A DNA stretch of 21,473 nucleotides from Prevotella sp. GTDB taxonomy: Bacteria; Bacteroidota; Bacteroidia; Bacteroidales; Bacteroidaceae. The translations under genes were made by a program, and so were the position numbers. The DNA lies in contig JAJPZD010000034.1 of assembly GCA_021204605.1 (NCBI GenBank), positions 1 through 21,473 of the forward strand, read 5' to 3'. The notes beneath the pieces were generated by a model that saw only the letters and a program-made list of their open reading frames with translations, was not told the origin of the DNA and made no database searches. How positions within the stretch are numbered: the first letter of the stretch is position 1; each line of letters starts with the position of its first letter. Positions 1 through 7,767 of the stretch are shown one piece after another.

Positions 1-78
1 GTAACTAAGTAGTGCTGAAAAAGTAACTAAGTAGTGCTGAAAAAGTAACTAAGTAGTGCTGAAAAAGTAACTAAGTAA
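1..78. repeat. 22-bp tandem repeat, at least 3.5 copies, open at the window edge
   Basis: Three exact copies of a 22-bp unit start at 1, 23 and 45, and a 12-bp partial copy runs 67-78. The unit reads GTAACTAAGTAGTGCTG followed by five A. No unique spacers separate the copies, so it is a tandem repeat and not a CRISPR array. The unit is not a multiple of three and has stop codons on the plus strand, so it is not coding there. The array probably continues to the left of the window. It lies just downstream of the terminator of the minus-strand gene that ends at 150. Confidence 0.9.
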
Positions 79-107
79 AGTCCCAAAAGCGTACTGCTTC
101 TGGGACT
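79..107 (-). terminator. hairpin terminator of the small exported protein gene
   Basis: AGTCCCA at 79-85 pairs with TGGGACT at 101-107, and an inner AAGC/GCTT stem closes a five-base loop. Between the two stems the minus-strand RNA has a G-U wobble, while the plus-strand RNA would have an A-C mismatch. This favours termination of minus-strand transcripts. The downstream tract on that strand is only moderately T-rich. Confidence 0.5.
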
Positions 108-149
108 ATTATTGTTACACTTGTCGTTAATTCTGAAATTTCCGATAAC

Positions 150-425
150 TTATTCTTTTGGAGCTTCTTTCGGTGCCTTGTCGCACTCCTTGTTGGTACA
201 TTCGGTGTTGTCCTTTGGACCCTTTGGAGGCTCTGGCGCTGTTCCGTCAGCATTCTCACCGCTCATTTCCGGCTTCTCCGGTCTTTCGCCGTTCATTTCA
301 GGTGCGCCCTCTGGTTTCTCCATATTCTCAGGAGGAGTCTTCACTTCCTTGACATCCTGTGCGTAAGCAGCAGAGCCAAAACCTATTAAGGCAACGAGAG
401 TCACTGTCATAATTACTCTTTTCAT
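150..425 (-). CDS. small exported Pro/Glu/Lys-rich protein, function unknown
   Basis: A 91-residue protein that I do not recognise. Residues 1-22 form a clear Sec signal peptide (MKRV, a hydrophobic core VTLVALIGFG, then AAYAQ with likely cleavage after YA). The mature part of about 69 residues is low in complexity: Pro, Glu, Lys and Asn dominate, with repeated EKPE/PEMNGE/PEMSGE elements, and it should be disordered and strongly charged. Two cysteines (C76 and C81) in TECTNKECDK are the only ones and could form a disulfide or bind metal. The ATG at 425 is chosen over the in-frame ATG at 476 because it directly precedes the signal peptide and has AAAGGA a few bases upstream; the longer start would also lie inside the predicted promoter. 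It has its own promoter and terminator, so it looks monocistronic. It is probably periplasmic, since no lipobox is present. Confidence 0.75.
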   Translation of the reverse strand: MKRVIMTVTLVALIGFGSAAYAQDVKEVKTPPENMEKPEGAPEMNGERPEKPEMSGENADGTAPEPPKGPKDNTECTNKECDKAPKEAPKE

Positions 426-464
426 TTTCAGTCCTTTCTTTTTATGATTAATAGTTTGACACTG

Positions 465-494
465 CAAATATAGCAAAATTTAGGATGTCACAAG
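465..494 (-). promoter_or_regulatory. putative promoter of the small exported protein gene
   Basis: On the minus strand, TATATTTG (472-465) matches the Bacteroidetes -7 element TAnnTTTG exactly. The best -33 candidate is CTTG at 494-491, 18 nt further up, a one-base departure from TTTG. The predicted start of transcription is around 459, leaving a leader of about 34 nt before the ATG at 425. The element overlaps the end of the upstream gene's 3' region, so this gene can be expressed apart from the glycan operon. Confidence 0.45.
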
Positions 495-496
495 GC

Positions 497-1135
497 CTAT
501 TTGTCCAAATTCTTGCTCTCGTTCCTCAACAATATCAAATTCCTGATATAAACCACCAATCCAAACGACTGTCCTACTATGAGTACGGGGTCCAAACGGA
601 TGATACCGTAAGAGACGATGGACAGGGAGCCGACAAGACTGATTAGCCAGAAACCGGCAGGCAGGCGAGACTCGCCCCTCTTGCGGGAATACAGCCACTG
701 GTAAACGAAACGGAGTGTGAACAGCACCTGACCTGCCGAGCCGAACAGCAACAGCCATAGTGGTACTTTCTCGTTGTGCAGGAAACGGGCTACAAACACC
801 CCTGCGTTGCTGGCGACAAAGCAGATGGCGATGATAGGTGTAAGCAGTAATATAAAGCGCAGGATAAAAGGTGTGTTATTCCATATACCCTTCATCTTCA
901 AGTTCCACAGATAGATGTAATAGGAAATGAACTGCCCTAAGACTATGGAGAAATCATTGCGCAACCACCCATACAGGCAGAGCAGGTAAGCCCCGAGAAC
1001 ACTGAATATCCAGAAAAGGGATGGAGACAACACTTTCTTCGCACGTTCGGAAAGCGCCCACTGCACAAGGGTACGTGCGGAAAAGAACGCCTGCGCCATG
1101 AAACCGATTACAAGTATCACTATGGGATTGACCAT
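497..1135 (-). CDS. two-repeat LAB_N (lipid A biosynthesis N-terminal domain) membrane protein
   Basis: A 212-residue integral membrane protein with two copies of the LAB_N domain. Copy 1 covers about residues 3-82 (SARTLVQWALSE, then FW, then GQFISYYIYLWNL). Copy 2 covers about 130-203 (LRFVYQWLYSRK, GFWLISLVGS, GQSFGLVVYIRNL). Each copy has three hydrophobic segments, and a single extra one lies between them at about 92-115, giving a 3-1-3 layout of seven helices. The family is named for the N-terminal part of some LpxB proteins, and stand-alone forms occur beside polyprenyl-sugar glycosyltransferases. It is the last gene of the operon, 10 bp after the GT2 gene. The likely role is membrane handling of the lipid-linked sugar made by GT2, but this is inferred from context. 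The domain assignment is firm; the biochemical activity is unknown. Confidence 0.85.
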   Translation of the reverse strand: MVNPIVILVIGFMAQAFFSARTLVQWALSERAKKVLSPSLFWIFSVLGAYLLCLYGWLRNDFSIVLGQFISYYIYLWNLKMKGIWNNTPFILRFILLLTPIIAICFVASNAGVFVARFLHNEKVPLWLLLFGSAGQVLFTLRFVYQWLYSRKRGESRLPAGFWLISLVGSLSIVSYGIIRLDPVLIVGQSFGLVVYIRNLILLRNESKNLDK

Positions 1136-1145
1136 GGTTTCCGCA

Positions 1146-1883
1146 TTACTCCATATTGAAGTTGTCCTCCGCTATACGGTAGTTGATATAGCGTTTCTTC
1201 ATCCAACGGTATGCGAAACAGTCGATGAACGGAGCCACAAGGCGATTCCAAAGGTGATATTTCGAGACACCGGCAGTGCGTGGGAAATGGCGCACCGGCA
1301 CTTGTTTGATTCGCCCGTTCTGCAACAGGAACAGGGCTGGCAGGAAACGGTGCATGCCGGTGAAGAAAGGCACACGTTTCGCATAGTCGGTGTGCATGAC
1401 TTTCAACGGGCAACCGGTGTCCTGCACCCCATCGTGTGTCATCATCCTGCGGAAGCCGTTAGCTATTTTAGACTGCAGTTTCTTGAACCCGGTGTCCTTG
1501 CGGTTGGCGCGTATGCCCATCACAAGTTCGTAGCTCTCTATGTCTTTCAGCAACAGGTTGAAATCCTCCGGTGTTGTCTGCAGGTCGGCATCCATATAAC
1601 CCACGTAGGGTGATTCCGTAACGTCAATGCCGGCTTTCATCGCCGCACTAAGTCCTCCGTTGTGTTTCAAGGAGATGTAGAAGAACGCTTTGTTCCTCTT
1701 GCATATCTCAACAATGCCTTTCAGACTGCTGTCCGTAGAGCCGTCGTTTACAAACAGTACACAGGTGGGGCATAGGGCAGTGGGGAGGTATGTTCCAAGC
1801 CGCTCCTCCAAGGCGGGGATGTTGTCTTCCTCATTATACACAGGAACAATTATTGTAAGTTTATAGTTGCTTGTCTTGTTCAT
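1146..1883 (-). CDS. GT2 family glycosyltransferase, DPM1/ArnC-like polyprenyl-phosphate sugar transferase
   Basis: A 245-residue GT-A enzyme of family 2. Near the start it has VPVYNEEDN (14-21), then the nucleotide-binding NDGSTD (46-51), and the metal-binding DAD at 98-100 in the typical context DADLQTTPED. Later residues include GMHRFLPAL and the HFPR..GVSKY stretch seen in polyprenyl-phosphate mannose/aminoarabinose transferases. It lacks the two C-terminal membrane helices of ArnC/GtrB, so it resembles the soluble DPM1-type enzymes. It should transfer a sugar from a nucleotide donor to undecaprenyl phosphate on the cytoplasmic face. Its start overlaps the stop of the upstream ArnT-like gene by four bases (ATGA), which implies translational coupling. 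The lipid-linked sugar would serve as donor for that transferase. The sugar cannot be told from sequence. Confidence 0.88.
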   Translation of the reverse strand: MNKTSNYKLTIIVPVYNEEDNIPALEERLGTYLPTALCPTCVLFVNDGSTDSSLKGIVEICKRNKAFFYISLKHNGGLSAAMKAGIDVTESPYVGYMDADLQTTPEDFNLLLKDIESYELVMGIRANRKDTGFKKLQSKIANGFRRMMTHDGVQDTGCPLKVMHTDYAKRVPFFTGMHRFLPALFLLQNGRIKQVPVRHFPRTAGVSKYHLWNRLVAPFIDCFAYRWMKKRYINYRIAEDNFNME

Positions 1884-3559
1884 GGCTCTATCATATTGAT
1901 ATTTTCTTCGTTTATGATTGTCGCCGTATCAGCCTTAACATTCAGCAGGGTGGCGTAATAGATAAACTCATCGCTGTAGCGTCTGCTCGTTTTCGGACGG
2001 CGGTTGTCATCGTATTTGTCTATGAGGGTTGCCTCTATCTTGCCTAACGACTTTTCCGTCAAAGTCTTGTCTATGGGTTTGTGTGTCAGCAATACGCATG
2101 GCAATTTGCTGTCTATGGAGTCAATACATATAGGACTGATGTTGCGGTGTGCGGCATATACTAATTCAATGCGTAATGGTACGTTGTCGATATGGTAGAA
2201 TGGCACGCCATCCAGCGCCTTTATCTCCCGTGTCTCCGAGATACTTTTCATTTCAGGATTGTTGATAATGTTTTTCAATGTCGGCATGACAAGACATTCG
2301 GCTGCAAGAAACAAGATGGTAACACTGCCGAGCAACCCCATCGGGCGCAAGTTAACCATGACATATATCAGGTAAACTACAATTAATATGACAAACACGG
2401 TGAACGCTATTAATGCCCACAGGGGAATGTAACCAGGTACGAAAAAGAATTTCCATGTCGCAAGGGGAAGTATCACCACTGTCGCCGCTATCAGGAGGGT
2501 GTTTATGCGGAACCACCATTTGTCGGCACGCGGCACTGAGGAACGGTAGCGCAGCGACTCTCTCCACCATGTCACAAGAGAGCCCATCAGGTAGGTGGCT
2601 GGGATTATCAAGGGCAATAGGTATCGGCTTTTCTTCTCTGGCAACAGTGAGAGCAACACTAACGAGAGCAGCATCCAACAAAGCGTGAAGAGCCATTGAC
2701 GCGAACTGCGCCTCAACCTGTTGAACAGGGGCAGGAAGATGGCGGTCAACAGCAGAAATGACCATACACCTGCCTCTAAGAAGAATTTCCAGTAGTACCA
2801 CCATGGTCGCACGTTATGGTCTATCCATGAGCCGGATTCTTTCTTTACAACAGCTGTCAGTGCGTTGTCTTGGAACAGATAAACGTAGGCATACCACCAT
2901 GCTCCGACAACCAATGCCACGATGATGAAAGTAATGACAGCAAAACCTTTTTTCTTTGTTGAGGGATGATAGAAAAGTCCGAAACTGATGAGAAACGGCA
3001 AGAACAGGGCATAGAGAGATACCGGCCCCTTGCTCAATATTGACAGTCCGGTGAAGATGCCTGCCGCAATGAAATGCCGCCATGCACGTGGCGGCGAGAG
3101 CAACGCCCGTGAGAGGTGATAGATTCCTGCTAACATGAATGCATGGCAATAGATGTCCCACGAGGCGGTGCGCCCCATCAATATCACGTTATAGCAGGTG
3201 CAGAGCAACAGGGTGGGAATCAACGGCTCTATCTTCAATATGTGCTTGGCAAAGTAGTAAAAGTAAAAAACCAGCAGCACTGCCGCCAACCCTGCCATCC
3301 CTCGTTGCAGCGCAATGTTGTCGGGTGATACAATCTCCGCCACTGCCGCCAACCATGTGGGCAACGGCGGCTTCTCCAGGCGCAACTCACCGTTCATGGT
3401 CGGAATAATCCAGTGCCCGTCATATACCATCTCACGTGCCGTGATGATATTGCGCGACTCCATGATGTCTGGCGTAATCACATTGTTGTTCACGAAGAAC
3501 GTCACGATGCTTACCAACAACACCAATGCTATTTTTCCTTTTTCAGCAGACGGTCTCAT
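1880..3559 (-). CDS. ArnT/PMT-like (GT83/GT39-type) lipid-linked sugar glycosyltransferase
   Basis: A 559-residue polytopic membrane protein. After a first membrane helix (about 8-24) comes the large periplasmic loop of the GT-C fold with DIMESRNIITAREM (31-44) and the family hallmark RLEKPPLPTW (60-69). Many hydrophobic segments follow up to about residue 425, then a soluble C-terminal periplasmic domain of about 130 residues. ArnT of E. coli (about 550 residues) transfers aminoarabinose from undecaprenyl phosphate to lipid A; family members use other sugars and acceptors. This is the first gene of a three-gene operon with the GT2 donor-making enzyme and the LAB_N protein, a set consistent with modification of lipid A or another envelope glycan. 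Acceptor and sugar are not determined. Enzymes for making 4-amino-arabinose are absent from the window. Confidence 0.85.
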   Translation of the reverse strand: MRPSAEKGKIALVLLVSIVTFFVNNNVITPDIMESRNIITAREMVYDGHWIIPTMNGELRLEKPPLPTWLAAVAEIVSPDNIALQRGMAGLAAVLLVFYFYYFAKHILKIEPLIPTLLLCTCYNVILMGRTASWDIYCHAFMLAGIYHLSRALLSPPRAWRHFIAAGIFTGLSILSKGPVSLYALFLPFLISFGLFYHPSTKKKGFAVITFIIVALVVGAWWYAYVYLFQDNALTAVVKKESGSWIDHNVRPWWYYWKFFLEAGVWSFLLLTAIFLPLFNRLRRSSRQWLFTLCWMLLSLVLLSLLPEKKSRYLLPLIIPATYLMGSLVTWWRESLRYRSSVPRADKWWFRINTLLIAATVVILPLATWKFFFVPGYIPLWALIAFTVFVILIVVYLIYVMVNLRPMGLLGSVTILFLAAECLVMPTLKNIINNPEMKSISETREIKALDGVPFYHIDNVPLRIELVYAAHRNISPICIDSIDSKLPCVLLTHKPIDKTLTEKSLGKIEATLIDKYDDNRRPKTSRRYSDEFIYYATLLNVKADTATIINEENINMIEP

Positions 3560-3610
3560 CTTTTTATAAAACTTGGCCTTTAATGTTTATGGCCGTTCAA
3601 GTAGAATGTG

Positions 3611-3643
3611 CAAATTTAGACTTAAAAAATGAGAATGTCCACA
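3611..3643 (-). promoter_or_regulatory. putative promoter of the ArnT-like/GT2/LAB_N operon
   Basis: On the minus strand TAAATTTG (3618-3611) is an exact TAnnTTTG -7 element. TGTG at 3643-3640, 21 nt upstream, is a one-base variant of the TTTG -33 element. Transcription would begin near 3605, about 45 nt before the ATG at 3559. Confidence 0.45.
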
Positions 3644-3717
3644 TTAGACAGGAAAAGTTGTCTTTTTTAAATAAGTTGCGCTGTATTTTGTCAGAACGTC
3701 ATAAAAATTCTTTTTAT

Positions 3718-3748
3718 TTTGCTCTTCTCTCTTTTTGCTGTATCTTTG
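3718..3748 (+). promoter_or_regulatory. Bacteroidetes-type promoter of rbfA
   Basis: TTTG at 3718-3721 and TATCTTTG at 3741-3748 are separated by 19 nt, a full match to the primary sigma consensus of Bacteroidetes. Transcription should start near 3754, about 24 nt before the rbfA ATG at 3778. It also shows that the longer in-frame start at 3526 cannot be used. Confidence 0.7.
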
Positions 3749-3777
3749 CACGTATATTATTTGAAAACATAAAAACA

Positions 3778-4113
3778 ATGCAGGAAAAAAGACAAAACCG
3801 CATAGCAAGGTTGCTTCAAAAAGAACTGAGCCTTATATTCCAGTCGCAGACAAGGATGATGCATGGAGTGATAGCGAGCGTAACGCGCTGTCGTATCAGT
3901 CCTGACCTTAGTGTCTGCACTGCTTATCTCAGTATTTTCCCATCCGAGAGAGGGGAGGAAATTATAAAAAACATCACCGCAAACGAGAAAACCGTGAGAT
4001 ATGAGCTGGGCACACGCGTGCGCAACCAGTTGCGCATAATACCGGAGCTGAGGTTCTTTTTGGACGACTCCCTTGACTATATCGAGCACATTGACGAATT
4101 GCTGAAAAAATGA
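3778..4113 (+). CDS. rbfA: ribosome-binding factor A
   Basis: A 111-residue protein with the typical RbfA opening (EKRQNRIARLLQKELSLIFQ), the central SPDLSVCTAYLSIFP strand-turn region and the closing RIIPELRFFLDDSLDYIEHIDELL, where the family usually has P.L.F..D.S...G..I..LL. It is a single KH-like domain that binds the 30S subunit during 16S rRNA 5'-end maturation and cold adaptation; the length is normal. The ATG at 3778 is chosen because the promoter -7 element ends only 30 nt upstream and the family N-terminus begins here; the open frame reaches back to 3526 without homology. Its stop codon overlaps the start of the following permease gene by four bases (ATGA). Confidence 0.92.
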   Translation: MQEKRQNRIARLLQKELSLIFQSQTRMMHGVIASVTRCRISPDLSVCTAYLSIFPSERGEEIIKNITANEKTVRYELGTRVRNQLRIIPELRFFLDDSLDYIEHIDELLKK

Positions 4114-5339
4114 ATTTCCCCTTCTACGTCGCACGTCGCTACCTGTTCTCAAAGAAGAGCACGCATGCCATCAACATTATCAGTGCCATTAGCATGATAG
4201 GGGTGGCTGTCGCTACAATGGCTCTCGTGGTTACTTTGAGCGTGTTCAACGGCTTTCACGATTTGGTGGCCTCGCTGCTTACCGCTTTCGACCCTCAGTT
4301 GGAAGTCGTGCCGGCTCAAGGAAAGTCTGCCCCTGCCGATGATCCTATCCTCACCGAGATACGCAACCTGCCGCAGGTTGACGTGGCGACCGAGTGCGTT
4401 GAGGACCAGGCGTTGGCTTTCTATCGCGACCGACAGGCGATGGTGATGGTGAAGGGAGTGGATGACAATTTCGATCAACTGACCCATATCAACGAAATAC
4501 TGTATGGCGATGGTGGTTTCTCTCTCCATGCCGCAAACCTCCAGTTTGGCATCGTCGGCATCGGCCTTGCCGAGAACCTCGGCATGAGTGCCAAGTGGCA
4601 GGGATTCCTCAAGATCTACGCTCCCAAACGTGAGGGGCAGCTTGACATGATGAATCCCACTGAGGGTTTCGTGGCAGACTCGCTCATCTCCCCTGGCGTG
4701 GTGTTCTGCGTGCGCCAGTCGCGCTATGACCGTGACCATATTGTCACTTCCATCGACTTTGCACGCAACCTTTTCGGTATGCGGGGTATGGTGACGCAAT
4801 TGGAGCTGAGGCTCAAGAACGGCAGCGACCTTGATGCGGTGAAAAAGAAAATGCAGTCGATTGCCGGTGACAAATATGTCGTTATAGACCGTTTGGAACA
4901 GCAGGCAGACACGTTCCGTATTATGAAAGTGGAGAAGTTCATCGCCTATATCTTCCTTACGTTCATTCTCATAGTGGCTTGTTTCAACATTATCGGCTCG
5001 TTGTCGATGCTTATAATCGACAAGAAAGAAGATGTAGCCACGTTGCGCAATATGGGGGCGAGCGACAAGCAGATTACTAAGATTTTCCTTTTCGAGGGCA
5101 GGATGATTTCGGCTATCGGTGCCGTTCTCGGCATATTAATCGGTCTGCTGCTCTGTTGGCTGCAACAGACTTACGGTCTTGTGGCTCTCGGTCAGAGTAG
5201 CGGCTCATTCGTAGTTGACGCTTATCCCGTGAGTGTTCACTTGGAGGATATCGTCATCGTTTTCTTTACTGTTCTTGTTGTCGGATTTGTCGCCGTCTGG
5301 TACCCCGTCCGTTATTTTGCGAAAAGAATAATAAAGTGA
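4110..5339 (+). CDS. ABC transporter permease of the LolC/LolE (FtsX/MacB) type
   Basis: A 409-residue inner-membrane protein. The N-terminus FYVARRYLFSKKSTHAINII is typical of LolC/E. TM1 is at about 22-45, followed by a large periplasmic MacB-like core domain (about 46-272), then TM2 (276-300), the cytosolic coupling region IIDKKEDVATLRNMGAS (302-318), TM3 (330-352) and TM4 (381-399). Proteins of this type extract lipoproteins from the inner membrane together with the ATPase LolD and pass them to LolA. No ATPase gene lies in this window, so LolD must be encoded elsewhere. Transcription and translation appear coupled to rbfA through the ATGA overlap, and a hairpin terminator follows. Related permeases in Bacteroidetes can serve other export tasks, so the Lol role is likely but not proven. 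Confidence 0.85.
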   Translation: MNFPFYVARRYLFSKKSTHAINIISAISMIGVAVATMALVVTLSVFNGFHDLVASLLTAFDPQLEVVPAQGKSAPADDPILTEIRNLPQVDVATECVEDQALAFYRDRQAMVMVKGVDDNFDQLTHINEILYGDGGFSLHAANLQFGIVGIGLAENLGMSAKWQGFLKIYAPKREGQLDMMNPTEGFVADSLISPGVVFCVRQSRYDRDHIVTSIDFARNLFGMRGMVTQLELRLKNGSDLDAVKKKMQSIAGDKYVVIDRLEQQADTFRIMKVEKFIAYIFLTFILIVACFNIIGSLSMLIIDKKEDVATLRNMGASDKQITKIFLFEGRMISAIGAVLGILIGLLLCWLQQTYGLVALGQSSGSFVVDAYPVSVHLEDIVIVFFTVLVVGFVAVWYPVRYFAKRIIK

Positions 5340-5370
5340 GAAATCCCTGTTTTCCCACTTTTTCATAACA

Positions 5371-5409
5371 AAAAGGCATGGCTTTATTTGGCTATGTCTT
5401 TTGTTTTTG
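5371..5409 (+). terminator. intrinsic terminator after the rbfA-permease operon
   Basis: AAAAGGCATGGCT (5371-5383) pairs with GGCTATGTCTTTT (5390-5402) through about 13 pairs, several of them G-U, across a short T/A loop. TTGTTTTTG follows. It sits 32 bp after the permease stop codon. Confidence 0.7.
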
Positions 5410-5429
5410 TAACATAAATGAAATATCTG

Positions 5430-5464
5430 TTTAAAATCTCTGTAATAAGATGTTTTTACTTTTG
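5430..5464 (+). promoter_or_regulatory. putative promoter of the PiT transporter gene
   Basis: TACTTTTG at 5457-5464 is an exact TAnnTTTG -7 element. The -33 element is weak: TTTA at 5430-5433, 23 nt upstream. Transcription would start near 5470. This rules out the upstream in-frame ATG at 5450 as a start and supports the ATG at 5495. Confidence 0.5.
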
Positions 5465-5494
5465 CACTGTGAAATTATTACTTGTTTTATAGAT

Positions 5495-7741
5495 ATGACA
5501 GAGATTTATTTTCTAATTGTCGCTTTCCTGCTGCTTTTGGCAGTGTTCGACTTGTTCGTCGGGGTCAGCAATGATGCAGTAAACTTCCTTAATTCCGCCA
5601 TTGGCGCGAAGGTTGCGAAATACCGCACGGTACTTATTGTGGCATCTGTAGGCGTTTTGATAGGCGCCGTGATGAGTGCCGGCATGATGGATGTAGCACG
5701 ACATGGTATCATGCGACCGGAAAACTATTCATTCCACGAGGTGATGACGATTTTCCTTGCGGTCATGGTCACCGACGTAGTAGTTCTAGATATGTTCAAC
5801 ACGTTGGGTATGCCGACATCCACCACCGTATCGTTGGTGTTCGAATTATTAGGGGGTACGTTTATCCTCGCCATTCTGAAAATGCATGCCGAGCCGTCGC
5901 TCACGATTTACGACCTGTTGAACAGCGACAAGGCATTGAGTGTGATAATCGCTATCTTCGTATCGGTGGCAATAGCGTTTTTCTTCGGCACGCTGGTACA
6001 ATGGATCTCACGTATTGTATTCACATTCAACTATAAGAAACACCTGCGCTACACCATAGCTATTTTCGGCGGTATTGCTTTCGCAGCATTGGCGTATTTC
6101 ATTTTCATCATGGGTGTCGGCAAGTCGCCTTACCTCAGTGAGGTGGCACGCGACTGGATAAAAGCCAACACACCGATGCTCTTGCTTGCTGTGTTCTGTG
6201 GCGGTACGGTACTCATGGAAATACTGCACCTGTTGCGTATCAATGTGTTCAAGCTGATTGTGCTCGCAGGCACGTTCTCGTTGGCTATGGCGTTCGCAGG
6301 CAACGACCTTGTGAACTTCATCGGTGTGCCGCTTGCCGGCCTCGACTCCATGAGGGATTTCATGGCCAACGGCAACGGCTTGCCAGAGGCATTCAAAATG
6401 ACTTCACTGATGACATCGGCAAAGAGCCCTCTGCTCTACCTTCTTATTGCAGGTATAATAATGATTACCGCAATGGCGACATCCAAGAAGGCGCAGAATG
6501 TCGTCAAGACGAGCGTTGACCTCAGCCGTCAGGACGAGGGTGATGAGATGTTCGGCTCCTCACGCGCTGCCCGCAGTATCGTGAGGTTTACACAGGATGT
6601 AGGCGAGGCTGTTGCGAAGATAATACCGAAAGGGCTGCTCAAATGGATAGACCTGCGTTTCAACAAGGAGGATATCAACCTTGAAAACGGGGCTGCTTTC
6701 GATGAGGTGCGTGCCGCAGTCAACCTTGTGCTTGCTGCAATGCTTATTATAATAGGTACCAACTATAAGCTCCCTCTCTCTACCACGTATGTTACGTTCA
6801 TGGTGGCAATGGGCAGCTCGTTGGCAGACCGTGCCTGGAACCGTGAGAGTGCGGTGTTCCGGGTAACGGGTGTGATCTCCGTAATAGGAGGCTGGTTTGT
6901 AACGGCTGGCGTGGCTTTTGTAACGTGTGCGATAGTTTGTGCGTTGATGCACTTTGGCGGTTTCCCAATTATGATAATCTTCATGGTGCTCGACATATAC
7001 CTGATTTGGAACAGCAACCGCAAGTATGCAAAGAAAGTGCGGGACGAAAGGAAGGATGACGTGTTCCAGCTCATGATGCGCACAAAGGACAGGGAGATAG
7101 TCTGGGACTTGCTTCTCAGGCACGTCACTCGCACGCAGAGTTATGTTACGCGTTTCTCCGTACAGAGGTTTAATGATATTCTTGATGGCGTGAGAACGGA
7201 GAATCTTCGCCTGCTGCGCCAATGTGAGAAATCCTTGAAGGATGAACAGACCACCCTTAAGAAATACCGCCGCAAGGAGCTCCTTGCTATCCGCCGCATT
7301 CCTACTGACATCGCGATAGAGAGGAACACGTGGTTTCATCTCGGCGTGAACAGCGACCAACAGTTTGTTTACTGTCTCCGCCGTATGCTCGAACCTATCA
7401 AGGAACACGTGGACAACAGCTTCAGTCCGATGCCCGATGCTTATCTTAATGAATTTGAGGATATAAGGAGAAGGATTAATGAGTTGATGGATAACACCGA
7501 GCAGATGATCTCCACTAACAGGTATGACAGGTATGAGGAGACATCCGAGATGGCCAACGAGTGCAAGCGACAGCTCTCGTTGATGCGCAAAGTGGTGCTT
7601 GACCGTATGCAGCAGGATAATGACACTAACTTGAAGGTCACTTTGCTCTACCTGAACATTCTGCAGGAGAGCCAGGAATTCCTGAGCATTATGCGGCATC
7701 AGTTGCGCGCTGCCAAGAAATTCTGTGCCAGCACAAACTAA
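5495..7741 (+). CDS. PiT-family inorganic phosphate transporter with long C-terminal cytosolic domain
   Basis: A 748-residue protein of the PHO4/PiT family. The two inverted-repeat signatures are visible: GVSNDAVNFLNSAIGAK (23-39) and FAGNDLVNFIGVPLAG (267-282), equivalent to the GANDVANA motifs that line the phosphate and cation path. About ten to twelve membrane helices run to about residue 505. The remaining 240 residues are soluble, charged and predicted helical (LYLNILQESQEFLSIMRHQLRAAKKF near the end), and resemble a PhoU/DUF47-like helical bundle. PhoU-like proteins control PiT or Pst transporters in other bacteria, so the tail could be a built-in regulator. Ordinary PiT proteins are about 420-500 residues. 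The ATG at 5495 is used because the frame's earlier ATG lies in the promoter. The gene has its own promoter and terminator. Confidence 0.9.
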   Translation: MTEIYFLIVAFLLLLAVFDLFVGVSNDAVNFLNSAIGAKVAKYRTVLIVASVGVLIGAVMSAGMMDVARHGIMRPENYSFHEVMTIFLAVMVTDVVVLDMFNTLGMPTSTTVSLVFELLGGTFILAILKMHAEPSLTIYDLLNSDKALSVIIAIFVSVAIAFFFGTLVQWISRIVFTFNYKKHLRYTIAIFGGIAFAALAYFIFIMGVGKSPYLSEVARDWIKANTPMLLLAVFCGGTVLMEILHLLRINVFKLIVLAGTFSLAMAFAGNDLVNFIGVPLAGLDSMRDFMANGNGLPEAFKMTSLMTSAKSPLLYLLIAGIIMITAMATSKKAQNVVKTSVDLSRQDEGDEMFGSSRAARSIVRFTQDVGEAVAKIIPKGLLKWIDLRFNKEDINLENGAAFDEVRAAVNLVLAAMLIIIGTNYKLPLSTTYVTFMVAMGSSLADRAWNRESAVFRVTGVISVIGGWFVTAGVAFVTCAIVCALMHFGGFPIMIIFMVLDIYLIWNSNRKYAKKVRDERKDDVFQLMMRTKDREIVWDLLLRHVTRTQSYVTRFSVQRFNDILDGVRTENLRLLRQCEKSLKDEQTTLKKYRRKELLAIRRIPTDIAIERNTWFHLGVNSDQQFVYCLRRMLEPIKEHVDNSFSPMPDAYLNEFEDIRRRINELMDNTEQMISTNRYDRYEETSEMANECKRQLSLMRKVVLDRMQQDNDTNLKVTLLYLNILQESQEFLSIMRHQLRAAKKFCASTN

Positions 7742-7767
7742 ACAGATAAATGCAAATCCAGAAATGT

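Noticed and set aside
1..78. CRISPR array at the left edge
   Set aside because: Copies are directly adjacent, without unique spacers, and the unit is not palindromic.
112..366. Plus-strand open frame opposite the small exported protein
   Set aside because: It is a shadow of the low-complexity minus-strand gene; no start signals or similarity.
1098..1613. 171-codon plus-strand frame across the GT2 gene
   Set aside because: It lies opposite two well-supported genes with clear family motifs and has no promoter or recognisable protein features.
3646..3668. Small hairpin with T tract on the plus strand (AGACA/TGTCT)
   Set aside because: Only five pairs with an eight-base loop, and no plus-strand gene lies upstream that it could terminate.
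3526..3777. N-terminal extension of RbfA from the ATG at 3526
   Set aside because: The extension covers the promoter and has no RbfA similarity; the family N-terminus begins at 3778.
6560..7699. 379-codon minus-strand frame inside the PiT transporter gene
   Set aside because: It is a long shadow frame opposite a gene with clear PiT motifs; its composition is His/Arg-rich and unlike a real protein.
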